A stretch of 10,058 nucleotides of DNA from Peptoniphilus_A sp050943655 (GTDB taxonomy: Bacteria > Bacillota > Clostridia > Tissierellales > Peptoniphilaceae). Positions 1 through 5,854 of this stretch are shown piece after piece. The stretch is taken from contig NZ_JBMNPQ010000052.1 in assembly GCF_050943655.1 (NCBI RefSeq), forward strand, positions 1-10,058. Reading direction: 5' to 3'. Every line of letters starts with the position of its first letter. Position 1 is the first letter of the stretch. A program made the translations under genes and the position numbers. The notes beneath the pieces are model-generated. The model worked only from the letters and a program-made list of their open reading frames with translations, made no database searches and was not told the origin of the DNA.

Positions 1-182
1 AATTTATTGACAATAATTTATGTAAACGTATGTATTATATTGTTCAATTATTCAGTTATATATAATTATAATGAAATTAAACAGAATTGTCACGATATGT
101 GAACTTAATATATTATTTGTGAAACTTTTGGAAAAATTTCTCACTCTTTGTGATTTTATATTTTAATTTTTAAATTTATATC

Positions 183-210
183 TTGTCTCTATCATTTAAA
201 ATTTTATAAT
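183..210 (+). promoter_or_regulatory. Putative sigma-A promoter of the PAP2-family gene
   Basis: A TTGTCT box (183-188) and a perfect TATAAT box (205-210) are separated by 16 bp, in the right orientation and about 60 bp upstream of the PAP2 gene start. The rest of 1-272 is very AT-rich and shows no other convincing signal. The call rests on motif match only, and chance matches are common in AT-rich DNA. Confidence 0.5.
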
Positions 211-272
211 TTCATATCCCCTCACCTTTGATTTTTCCCTGCAAAGTGTTATCCTAGTCTAAAGGAGTTATT

Positions 273-863
273 ATGAGTTTTAATGTTCTGGTTAAGTATC
301 AAGTTATTATGCTCGCCCTGCAAGTTATTTTGTACTTTGGATGCGAGTTTTTTCAAAAAAATCTTCATTATATTGACATCGAGCTAGATAAAAGGATCCC
401 CGTGATTCCAATATTCGTCCTCGTCTACGTGTTGTGGTTTCCTGTGATCGCGCTTTTCCCCATTAGTCTTTACAACGCGTCGCCACTTTTATATCGCCCC
501 TACATGTTTACGTGGATCACCGTCCTAATCGTCAGCATTATTATCTACATGGTCTATCCCACTACTTTTGATAGGCCTAAGAATCTCGACGATTACGCTT
601 TTGGTTTTTTGTTAAAGTTTATTTACAAGTCAAGCTACAGGGGGCTTAACTGCATGCCGAGCCTTCACTGCTCCATGTCTACGATGGTAATTGTTTTTGC
701 TATCGCAAGTGCCATGACGCTAAGGCTTAAATTAATTTATGTCATCACGTCATTTGGTATTATCGTCTCCACTCTCTTTACGAAACAGCATGTAATCTTG
801 GACGTTGTGACTGGCGTCGGCCTTGGACTTCTATTAAGCATCGTATTTTTATTTTTTTATTAA
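273..863 (+). CDS. PAP2-family membrane phosphatase/phosphotransferase
   Basis: This 196-residue, very hydrophobic protein has about six likely membrane segments (roughly residues 10-28, 43-64, 76-95, 136-150, 152-170 and 178-195). PAP2 signatures are visible. An Asp-Arg-Pro at 100-102 corresponds to the first motif, MPSLHC at 128-133 to the PSGH-like second motif with His132, and KQHVILD at 171-177 to the third motif with His173 and Asp177. The PSLH variant and the loop after Arg-Pro resemble the subgroup that includes inositol-phosphorylceramide-synthase-like and undecaprenyl- or phosphatidyl-phosphate phosphatase-like proteins. Members use a phospho-histidine intermediate at the membrane face to act on lipid phosphates or phosphodiesters. 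The ATG at 273 is supported by AAAGGAG at 261-267. The gene appears monocistronic, with its own promoter-like sequence and a terminator. The family call is solid but the substrate is unknown. Confidence 0.85.
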   Translation: MSFNVLVKYQVIMLALQVILYFGCEFFQKNLHYIDIELDKRIPVIPIFVLVYVLWFPVIALFPISLYNASPLLYRPYMFTWITVLIVSIIIYMVYPTTFDRPKNLDDYAFGFLLKFIYKSSYRGLNCMPSLHCSMSTMVIVFAIASAMTLRLKLIYVITSFGIIVSTLFTKQHVILDVVTGVGLGLLLSIVFLFFY

Positions 864-867
864 TCCT

Positions 868-898
868 AAACACTTCGCATTTTGTGCGAGGTGTTTTT
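868..898 (+). terminator. Intrinsic terminator after the PAP2-family gene
   Basis: A 12-bp stem (868-879 with 885-896, one G-T wobble) closes a 5-nt loop and runs into a T-tract at 894-898. It lies 4 bp after the stop codon, so it ends the PAP2 transcript and separates it from the next gene. Confidence 0.85.
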
Positions 899-912
899 AA
901 TTTTGCACTCGT

Positions 913-950
913 TTATTAACCAATTAAATGGGTACTATACTAATGTATAG
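913..950 (+). promoter_or_regulatory. Putative promoter with operator-like palindrome before gcvT-like gene
   Basis: A good -10 box, TATACT (936-941), has a weak -35 candidate, TTATTA (913-918), 17 bp upstream. The -10 box lies inside a perfect 6-bp inverted repeat with a 4-bp centre, CTATACTAATGTATAG (935-950), a geometry typical of a repressor operator. The start codon is 38 bp downstream of the palindrome. The promoter is motif-based, and the operator role is inferred from symmetry and position. Confidence 0.45.
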
Positions 951-987
951 GAAAACGTGTTATTTATATTTTATGAGGTGATATGAG

Positions 988-1998
988 ATGAAGGACGAAG
1001 CACTCTTAAGGAAAAAGGAACACGAAGCGGTAAGAAATGGTGTGGGCTATTATGATTTTACGCACCAACTTTTAAATGTCACAGGACCAGACGCTGGAAA
1101 ATTCTTGGATAAGATTTTTGTAAATTCTATTCAAGGCATTGATGTTGGCAAGGCAGTTTATAGTACAACGCTTAATGAAAACGGTATTATCATCGACGAC
1201 GTGATAATCTTTAGGATTGAGGATGAAAGATACTGGATTTCAACTCTTTATATCAAGGAACTAATTGAATGGCTCGATTCTCACAAAGATGGAGAAGATG
1301 TAAGCTACGAAGATATTACTTCAAAAGTTACTATGTTTGCGGTACAGGGCCCTAAGTCACGCGATTTGATAAATAAGCTTGTGGATAAAAGTATCGAAGA
1401 TTTGAAATTCTTCCACATTATTGACAACAGCGTTGGAGATTTAAAAATTAAAGTTGCAAGGGCAGGCTACACAGGTGAGCTTGGTTTTGAACTTTATGTT
1501 CCATCTGATAAAAAAGAATTGTTGGAAGAAAAGTTGCAAGAAGCAGGTAAAGAATTTGACTTGTGCCACGTTACAACTGATGTAATCGTAAGCAGTCTTC
1601 CTGCTGAAAAGGGATATGTGCTTATGAGCGACTTAAAAGACACCAATCCACTTGAAGTTGGCTACGGCTGGACAGTTCACTGGGACGGAGATTTTATCGG
1701 AAAAGATGCACTCCTTAAGGCAAAAGAAAATGTAACAAGAGACCTTCTTGGATTCGAAGTTGAAGACAAGGGTGTCGTGATAGAACCTGGTGCAAAAGTA
1801 TATGCAGGCGATAAAGAAGTAGGTTATGTTACTAAGTACACTTACGGATTTACTGTTGGCAAAAATATTGGCTACGCACTAGTAAATCTTGACGATGTCA
1901 AAGAGGGCGATGCAGTGGAAGTTGGACCTGACAAGGTGAAAACAAAACTTTGCGACAGAGTGTTCTATGACAAGGAAAACGAAAGAGTAAAAGGATAA
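988..1998 (+). CDS. GcvT-family folate-dependent aminomethyltransferase-like protein
   Basis: This 336-residue soluble protein is close to the usual length of glycine-cleavage T-proteins (about 360). Visible family features are an N-terminal folate-binding GcvT domain with YSTTLNENGIIIDD at 58-71 (the Asp pair at 70-71 matches the conserved folate-contacting Asp region), RAGYTGELGFELYVP at 158-172, NPLEVGYGW at 220-228 followed by FIGKDAL at 236-242, and a C-terminal barrel domain at about 250-325. GcvT transfers a one-carbon unit from an aminomethyl group to tetrahydrofolate, and relatives demethylate other amines or sulfonium compounds. The usual Arg-x-Glu-x-Gly segment reads PAEKGY at 205-210, so the Arg is not obvious, and no gcvH or gcvP lies nearby. 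A one-carbon transfer other than glycine cleavage is therefore possible. The ATG at 988 has GAGGTG at 975-980. The family is well supported but the exact substrate is not. Confidence 0.82.
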   Translation: MKDEALLRKKEHEAVRNGVGYYDFTHQLLNVTGPDAGKFLDKIFVNSIQGIDVGKAVYSTTLNENGIIIDDVIIFRIEDERYWISTLYIKELIEWLDSHKDGEDVSYEDITSKVTMFAVQGPKSRDLINKLVDKSIEDLKFFHIIDNSVGDLKIKVARAGYTGELGFELYVPSDKKELLEEKLQEAGKEFDLCHVTTDVIVSSLPAEKGYVLMSDLKDTNPLEVGYGWTVHWDGDFIGKDALLKAKENVTRDLLGFEVEDKGVVIEPGAKVYAGDKEVGYVTKYTYGFTVGKNIGYALVNLDDVKEGDAVEVGPDKVKTKLCDRVFYDKENERVKG

Positions 1999-2011
1999 AA
2001 GGATAAAAAAT

Positions 2012-2039
2012 AGAGAGGCCTTTGTGGTCTCTCTTTTTT
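2012..2039 (+). terminator. Bidirectional terminator between convergent genes
   Basis: A 9-bp stem (2012-2020 with 2026-2034, one G-T wobble) has a T-tract on the right (2034-2039) and an A-tract on the left (2005-2010). It can therefore stop transcription from both directions. It lies between the stop of the gcvT-like gene (1998) and the stop of the convergent dehydrogenase (2048) and probably serves both. Confidence 0.85.
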
Positions 2040-2047
2040 AGTTTATT

Positions 2048-3019
2048 TCACGGGCGAATTACATATTTAACTCCTCGCGCGCCATCTTTTTCAATTTTAT
2101 ACTGAAGCATTGCCACGTCCTTGAAGCTATAAAATTCAATATTATCTTCTAACAGAAGATTTTTTTCGAAATACTTGTTTAAATATTTCGCATTTTGTAA
2201 AAGATCTTCGCATGTAGCCCTGCTAAACACAAATCCAACAATTTTTTTGCCCTTTGTATAAAAGTCCATTGCATCAAAACTTGTATCAGCTGGCGGCGGT
2301 GTAATCATGGTAAGCTGTCCATTTAGTCCAAGTAAGTTTATGTTATCCGAAAGCTTTACCTTGCCCGATGTGTCGATTATGTGGTCAAAACCGTCTTTGT
2401 GTTTTTCAAAAAGCTCATTCATTCCATCTTCATGATATGAATAGCACTCATCTGCACCAAGGCCCTTTAAAATTTCAAAATCGCAATCTGATGAAGTTGT
2501 GACGACGTATGAATTAAATGCACGGGCGCATTGAACGAGCTTTCTGCCCACATTTCCTCCGGCACCCTCTATCAAAATTTTTGAATTTTTACCGAGCCTC
2601 ATGACATCTCTTGTCACAATTTGTGCAGTGGAAGCTGAGTGAACTGATGCCACAAGTTTATACGGGTCGACTCCCTTTGGAATGTGGTAGAGCCTGTCGC
2701 TTTCCACGAGCACGAATTCTGCTGTCGCGCCCATTCTGCCGTCGTAACCAGAAGAATTTGTCCACACATAGTCGCCTGCGGAAAAACCACTGACGCCGCT
2801 GCCAACTTCCTTGACCTTTCCGACCAAATCTCTTCCCGTAATAGCTGGAGACTTGAGATCTGTCTTGTAGAGGCCCTTTCTAATGATGATGTCAACATTG
2901 TCGATTGTTACAGCGATGACTTCGACGAGTACCTCGCCCTCTTTTGGCTTTTCAATCTCCATGTCAATAAGATTTAAAACATCTGACGAACCAAAACCAT
3001 CAAAAACAACTGCCTTCAT
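2048..3019 (-). CDS. Medium-chain dehydrogenase, quinone oxidoreductase type
   Basis: This 323-residue protein has the classic layout of NADPH:quinone oxidoreductase-like (zeta-crystallin type) medium-chain dehydrogenases. A GroES-like N-terminal domain includes TGRDLVGKVKEVGSGVSGF at 61-79 and AGDYVW at 81-86. A Rossmann domain carries the nucleotide-binding glycine motif GAGGNVG at 152-158, and FDHIIDTSG sits at 211-219. Catalytic- and structural-zinc cysteine clusters are absent, which argues against a zinc alcohol dehydrogenase. It probably reduces quinones or enones with NAD(P)H in the cytoplasm, but the substrate cannot be read from the sequence. The start is the ATG at 3017-3019 (as CAT on +), preceded on the coding strand by a purine-rich GGGAAGAG-type ribosome binding site. 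The gene stands alone and is convergent with the gcvT-like gene. A TATATT/TATTAT-like -10 candidate lies around 3041-3049. Confidence 0.85.
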   Translation of the reverse strand: MKAVVFDGFGSSDVLNLIDMEIEKPKEGEVLVEVIAVTIDNVDIIIRKGLYKTDLKSPAITGRDLVGKVKEVGSGVSGFSAGDYVWTNSSGYDGRMGATAEFVLVESDRLYHIPKGVDPYKLVASVHSASTAQIVTRDVMRLGKNSKILIEGAGGNVGRKLVQCARAFNSYVVTTSSDCDFEILKGLGADECYSYHEDGMNELFEKHKDGFDHIIDTSGKVKLSDNINLLGLNGQLTMITPPPADTSFDAMDFYTKGKKIVGFVFSRATCEDLLQNAKYLNKYFEKNLLLEDNIEFYSFKDVAMLQYKIEKDGARGVKYVIRP

Positions 3020-3080
3020 AACTCTTCCCTTCTTTCCATCTATAATATACCCATGTGCTACAAAATTACATAAGAATGAT

Positions 3081-3102
3081 GGTGGGTTGGGGTTGGGTTA
3101 GG
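3081..3102 (+). other. G-rich, quadruplex-capable motif
   Basis: Five G-runs of 2-4 bases are separated by T, TT, TT and TTA. This fits at least a two-tier G-quadruplex on the + strand. It lies just upstream of the dehydrogenase promoter region and at the left edge of the repeat-rich tract. A related G-rich stretch appears in opposite orientation at 8851-8873. Folding and function are inferred. Confidence 0.4.
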
Positions 3103-3139
3103 AGTTCAAGTTTTGACGTTTTGATAAGCCTCTCAACTT

Positions 3140-3323
3140 GTCATCCTGAGCGGAACGGAAGGCTTAGCCTGAAGTGGAGTCGAAGGATCTGTAGAGTCGT
3201 GGTTGCGATGTGTCATCGTCTTAATGAGAAAGTGTTTTGGAGTCTCTCCTCTACGTTGTTTCTATAAGACGAAAAGTTCTCGCTAGACCACTTTGCAGAT
3301 CCCTCGACTACGCTCGGGATGAC
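3140..3323 (+). repeat. Dispersed repeat unit 1 (inverted dimer, 184 bp)
   Basis: The unit begins GTCATCCTGAGCG and ends CGCTCGGGATGAC. These termini are inverted copies of each other, including the inner TCGAAGGATCTG (3180-3191) and CAGATCCCTCGA (3296-3307) segments. Complementarity continues inward imperfectly: a GTCTTAATGAGA-like block occurs in one arm and its inverse in the other. The whole unit is thus two half-elements of about 90 bp joined head to head. It contains no open reading frame of note. Confidence 0.85.
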
Positions 3324-3387
3324 GGACAAGGGGAAACAGCAAATGTATACAATTTCGTTAAGATATCAGAATAAGACCCCTTCCAAC

Positions 3388-3574
3388 GTCATCCTGAGCG
3401 AAACGAAAGGCATAAGCCTGAAGTGGAGTCGAAGGATCTGTAGGGTATAGGGAGCGATGTGTTGTCGTCTTGACCAAGTTATGTATTGGAGTAATTCTCC
3501 TATACGTTGTTTCCTTAAGACGAAAAGTTCTCGCTAGAATACTTTGCAGATCTTTCGACTACGTTCGGGATGAC
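3388..3574 (+). repeat. Dispersed repeat unit 2 (inverted dimer, 187 bp)
   Basis: Same architecture as the unit at 3140-3323, and it begins 248 bp after it. It shares an insertion-like AAGGCATAAGCCTGAAGTGG in the left terminus with the first unit (which has GGCTTAGCCTGAAGTGG). The preceding spacer (3324-3387) and following spacer (3575-3638) are alignable to each other, so the repeated period includes the spacer. Confidence 0.85.
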
Positions 3575-3638
3575 GGAAAGTAGGCAACAGCGAGTGTAGA
3601 CAATTTCATTACGAAATCAGAAAAAGACCGCTTCCGGC

Positions 3639-3808
3639 GTCATCCTGAGCGAACGAAGTGAGTCGAAGGATCTGTAGGGTTAAGGGAGCGATGTGTGGTC
3701 GTTTTGACCAAGCTGTGTATTGAAGTAATTCTCCTAAACGTTATTTCCTTAAGACGATTAGGTCTCGCTAGACCGCTTTGCAGATCCCTCGGCTACGCTC
3801 GGGATGAC
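3639..3808 (+). repeat. Dispersed repeat unit 3 (inverted dimer, 170 bp)
   Basis: The left end is the compact form GAGCGAACGAAGTGAGTCG, and the right end finishes GGGATGAC. It starts 251 bp after unit 2. It is followed by a roughly 40-bp flank beginning GGAGTGTGAGGGTTGTG (3809 onward) that recurs after the unit at 4206-4401 and, inverted, beside the unit at 9149-9330. Confidence 0.85.
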
Positions 3809-3889
3809 GGAGTGTGAGGGTTGTGACCCAAATAAGTCGTTACTGTGCCTATGATTTATCTGCACTATTTGAAAACCACCTCATTGGAA

Positions 3890-4061
3890 GTCATCCTGAG
3901 CGAACGAAGTGAGTCGAAGGATCTGTAGAGACTTGGGAACGATGTGTGGTCGTTTTTACGAGAAGGTGTTTTGGGGTGTTTTCTCCGTAAGGCTTTCGTG
4001 TTAAGACGCATAGGCTGTTTCCCCTAAAAGTGCAGATCCCTCGACTGACGCTCGGGATGAC
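3890..4061 (+). repeat. Dispersed repeat unit 4 (inverted dimer, 172 bp)
   Basis: The left terminus is the same compact form as unit 3, and it starts 251 bp after that unit's start. The right arm differs, with CATAGGCTGTTTCCCC in place of the ATTAGGTCTCGCTAGACC type. This right-arm variant recurs at 4592-4672, and in a related form in the unit at 4206-4401. Confidence 0.85.
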
Positions 4062-4073
4062 GAGAAAAGGGGG

Positions 4074-4151
4074 TTTTCTTTAAGACGATTAGTTCTCGCT
4101 AGACCGCTTTGCAGATTCTTCGACTCGCGTTTCACGCTCGCTCAGAATGAC
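4074..4151 (+). repeat. Solitary right half-unit of the dispersed repeat
   Basis: Only the right arm is present: TTTCTTTAAGACGATT, then CTCGCTAGACC, CAGATTCTTCGACTCGC and a terminus ending AGAATGAC. It follows unit 4 directly, which shows that half-units can exist or duplicate on their own. Confidence 0.75.
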
Positions 4152-4205
4152 GTATGGGGACGTTATGTTTGGATATGTGTTGAAGGGGTGACGGAGTGTG
4201 TGGGC

Positions 4206-4401
4206 GTCATCCTGAGCGGAGGAGGAGCAAAGCGACGACGGAGTCGAACGGATCTGTAGGGTCGTGGGTGCGATGTGTTGTCGTTTTAATGAGAAGAGGT
4301 TTTGGGGTCTCTCCGTTGGGCTTTTCGTATTAAGATGCATATGCTGTTCCCCCACAAGTTACAGATTCTTCGACTCGCGTTTCACGCTCGCTCGGGATGA
4401 C
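4206..4401 (+). repeat. Dispersed repeat unit 5 (inverted dimer, 196 bp)
   Basis: This is the longest dimer. The left terminus carries an expanded GGAGGAGGAGCAAAGCGACGACGG-like purine-rich stretch within 4217-4242 between GTCATCCTGAGCG and the GATCTG block. The right terminus ends CGCTCGCTCGGGATGAC. It is followed by the same GGAGTGTGAGGGTTGTG flank as unit 3. Confidence 0.8.
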
Positions 4402-4484
4402 GGAGTGTGAGGGTTGTGGTTCGAATAGGTCGTCAATGTATCGAAGTTTTCTTTCTAAATTCTTTCTAAATTCTTTGTTAATAG

Positions 4485-4556
4485 AAAAAAGGATATGTCA
4501 GGGGAACGTTACTTGGCCTAGCGGTCCTCGAGCGGTTCCTCTGACATACCTTTTTT
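4485..4556. other. Isolated long hairpin with A/T ends (terminator- or sRNA-like)
   Basis: The arms 4485-4507 and 4535-4556 pair over 22 bp with one bulged A (4493) and one G-T pair. The core is TATGTCAGGGGAAC (4494-4507) with GTTCCTCTGACATA (4535-4548). The outer ends are A6 and T6, so either strand would give a stem followed by a U-tract. The 27-nt apical segment contains GGCC/GGTC, which can form a small inner stem. No gene ends near it on either strand, so it is not an ordinary gene terminator. It may be the 3' end of a small RNA, an attenuator remnant or a small mobile element. Just upstream, CTTTCTAAATT is repeated in tandem (4451-4472). Confidence 0.6.
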
Positions 4557-4591
4557 CGTTTGTCCTATTTTTGTTTTATTATTTTTTTAAA

Positions 4592-4672
4592 GTTCTCTGT
4601 GAGGTTTTTTAGTCAAGACACATAGGCTGTTTCCCCTAAAGGTGCAGATCCCTCGACTACGCTCGGGATGAC
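4592..4672 (+). repeat. Solitary right half-unit of the dispersed repeat
   Basis: This matches the right arm of unit 4, including CATAGGCTGTTTCCCCTAAA and CAGATCCCTCGACTACG, and ends GGGATGAC. The left arm is absent. Non-repeat DNA carrying the hairpin at 4485-4556 occupies the place where it would be. Confidence 0.75.
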
Positions 4673-4682
4673 GGGAGGATGG

Positions 4683-4720
4683 GGTTTTCTTTAAGACGAT
4701 TGAGTCTCGCTCAAGATGAC
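4683..4720 (+). repeat. Internally deleted half-unit
   Basis: It starts with TTTTCTTTAAGACGATT like other right arms. It then jumps from TCTCGCT directly to the terminal AAGATGAC and lacks the CAGATCC block. The joint falls at a CGCT sequence that occurs at both edges of the missing part in complete copies. Confidence 0.6.
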
Positions 4721-4730
4721 GAGAAGATGG

Positions 4731-4779
4731 GGCTTTTCTTTAAGACGATTGGGTCTCGCTCTACTACTTTGCAGATCCC
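4731..4779 (+). repeat. Truncated half-unit at the right edge of the repeat tract
   Basis: TTTTCTTTAAGACGATT is followed by GGTCTCGCT, CTACTACTTTGCAGATCCC, and then homology stops. It is the last recognisable copy in the 3.1-4.8 kb tract. Confidence 0.6.
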
Positions 4780-4813
4780 ACAACCGCCGTTCGATAATAC
4801 AGCAATAAGGCAA

Positions 4814-4838
4814 CAAAAAAGACGGGTCGCCCCGCCTT
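4814..4838 (-). terminator. Intrinsic terminator of the secreted-protein gene
   Basis: On the minus strand an 8-bp GC-rich stem (4831-4838 with 4819-4826, one wobble) closes a GCGA tetraloop and runs into six Ts (4815-4820 as A6 on +). It lies 27 bp past the stop codon. Confidence 0.85.
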
Positions 4839-4864
4839 CCATTCTAAATCAAAAATCTAAATAC

Positions 4865-5737
4865 TTATTTTTCCATCAAGTACTCGTTTATCTTCTCCAC
4901 GTCTTTCTTTCCTATCAAACTCACGTCTTTTTCTACTGTGAATCCGTCCATCTTCATTTCTTCTTCACCAACAACTAAAACTCCTTCTCCATTTTTAATT
5001 TTTACTGATTTTTCTCCAAGTGTTATTGTTGTTGTGTTGTCTTCTTCGTTCCATTCTACTTTTGCGCCTTCTGCTTCGTAATATTTTCTCATGTAGTAGG
5101 CGTCTTTATCTTCTACTTTGTAGTCTTTAAGTTCAAGTTCTGCTGTACTTAGCACTACAATTTTATCAGGGTTTGTGATTGGCGGAAGACTTCTTGTTGC
5201 TACTGTGTATAGTACAAGTAGGTCCATATCAGCCACGCCTTTTGATTCTTCTACTGTTTCGCCCATCATGTTTTCTATAGGTGTCTTGTCATTTACGTTA
5301 ATTTTTAGTCTGTTTGATATTCCGCGGCCCTCTTTGTCAAAGTAATCCACGTCGATTGAGTACTTCGCATCTTCTACGTTTATTGCTATAAATCCTGGTG
5401 TCATCTTTCCTGGATAAGACATCATCATCGGTGTGTTATTTTTGTAGAAGTATTCGATTTTTTCGCCTTTTTCAAATTTGTGGTCCTTTACAAACTCTCC
5501 AGTTTTTAAATCTATAACACTTACTCCATTTGTGTATAAGTAAAGTTTATTCATGCTTTCATTTTCAGCATTTTCGCTCTCTACAAGGATTTGTGAGCTC
5601 TTTTCTTCGCCAGCTACTTCGCTAATAGTTCCAAACTCCCTTGTGTAACCTTTCTCCATGTCTTTTTCACCTTCTGCAAATGCAAAAGTTGTAAGCATTA
5701 GTGTAAATATTAATGTAATGGTTAATAATTTTTTCAT
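4865..5737 (-). CDS. Secreted protein with copper-amine-oxidase-N-like domain
   Basis: This 290-residue protein begins with a clear Sec signal peptide: MKK, a hydrophobic core to about residue 18, and a likely cleavage after AFA at 19-21. The mature part is rich in Glu, Lys and Asp. Residues about 30-130 form a beta-rich region without a family I can name with confidence. Residues about 212-289 (YMRKYYEAEGAKVEWNEED..., TTTITLG, a short beta-hairpin, then a C-terminal helix) resemble the copper amine oxidase N-terminal-like domain. That domain is common on Firmicute cell-surface proteins and is non-catalytic there. No sorting signal, transmembrane tail or catalytic motif is visible, so it is probably released or loosely wall-associated. 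GGAGG (5745-5749 as CCTCC) supports the ATG at 5737. It has its own promoter and terminator and lies downstream of the sortase operon. The biological role is unknown. Confidence 0.75.
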   Translation of the reverse strand: MKKLLTITLIFTLMLTTFAFAEGEKDMEKGYTREFGTISEVAGEEKSSQILVESENAENESMNKLYLYTNGVSVIDLKTGEFVKDHKFEKGEKIEYFYKNNTPMMMSYPGKMTPGFIAINVEDAKYSIDVDYFDKEGRGISNRLKINVNDKTPIENMMGETVEESKGVADMDLLVLYTVATRSLPPITNPDKIVVLSTAELELKDYKVEDKDAYYMRKYYEAEGAKVEWNEEDNTTTITLGEKSVKIKNGEGVLVVGEEEMKMDGFTVEKDVSLIGKKDVEKINEYLMEK

Positions 5738-5757
5738 TATATCGCCTCCGTATTGAA

Positions 5758-5787
5758 ATTATACCAAAATTTGTTTTCCTATAACAA
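5758..5787 (-). promoter_or_regulatory. Promoter of the secreted-protein gene
   Basis: On the minus strand, TTGTTA (5782-5787) is followed after 18 bp by a perfect TATAAT (5758-5763) with an extended TGG before it. This lies 20 bp upstream of the start codon and just after the sortase operon terminator, so the gene is transcribed independently of the sortases. Confidence 0.7.
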
Positions 5788-5824
5788 CACGCCCCATTCG
5801 GTAATATTTTTTTAATACTTCTGT

Positions 5825-5851
5825 AAAAAAAGAAGCCACCTAAGTAGCTTC
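5825..5851 (-). terminator. Intrinsic terminator of the sortase operon
   Basis: On the minus strand an 8-bp stem (5844-5851 with 5832-5839, one wobble) closes a TTAG loop and is followed by seven Ts (5825-5831). It begins 3 bp after the stop of the last sortase gene. Confidence 0.85.
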
Positions 5852-5854
5852 TCA

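Noticed and set aside
7..38. TTGACA at 7-12 as a promoter
   Set aside because: The nearest good -10-like sequence (TATTAT at 33-38) is 20 bp away and the gene is 235 bp downstream. The TTGTCT/TATAAT pair at 183-210 fits better.
2614..2977. Open frames overlapping the dehydrogenase gene on both strands
   Set aside because: They are shadows of a gene with strong family motifs and have no ribosome binding sites or recognisable content.
3140..4401. Possible CRISPR array
   Set aside because: Units are 170-196 bp long and palindromic, similarity extends into the spacers, and no cas genes are present. The 24-47 bp repeat and unique-spacer pattern is absent.
4491..4550. The hairpin at 4485-4556 as a tRNA or tRNA-like gene
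   Set aside because: It is a single long stem with a small apex. No cloverleaf, anticodon arm or T-arm consensus can be fitted.
3055..4978. Several 70-99 codon open frames in the repeat tract (for example 4089-4355 on - and 4397-4612, 4679-4978 on +)
   Set aside because: They cross repeat units, lack ribosome binding sites, have low-complexity or Ser/Arg-rich translations and change from copy to copy. One runs into the secreted-protein gene on the other strand.
4865..5737. The secreted protein as a copper-containing amine oxidase enzyme
   Set aside because: Only the small non-catalytic N-domain type is visible. The catalytic domain with topaquinone Tyr and copper His residues is absent.
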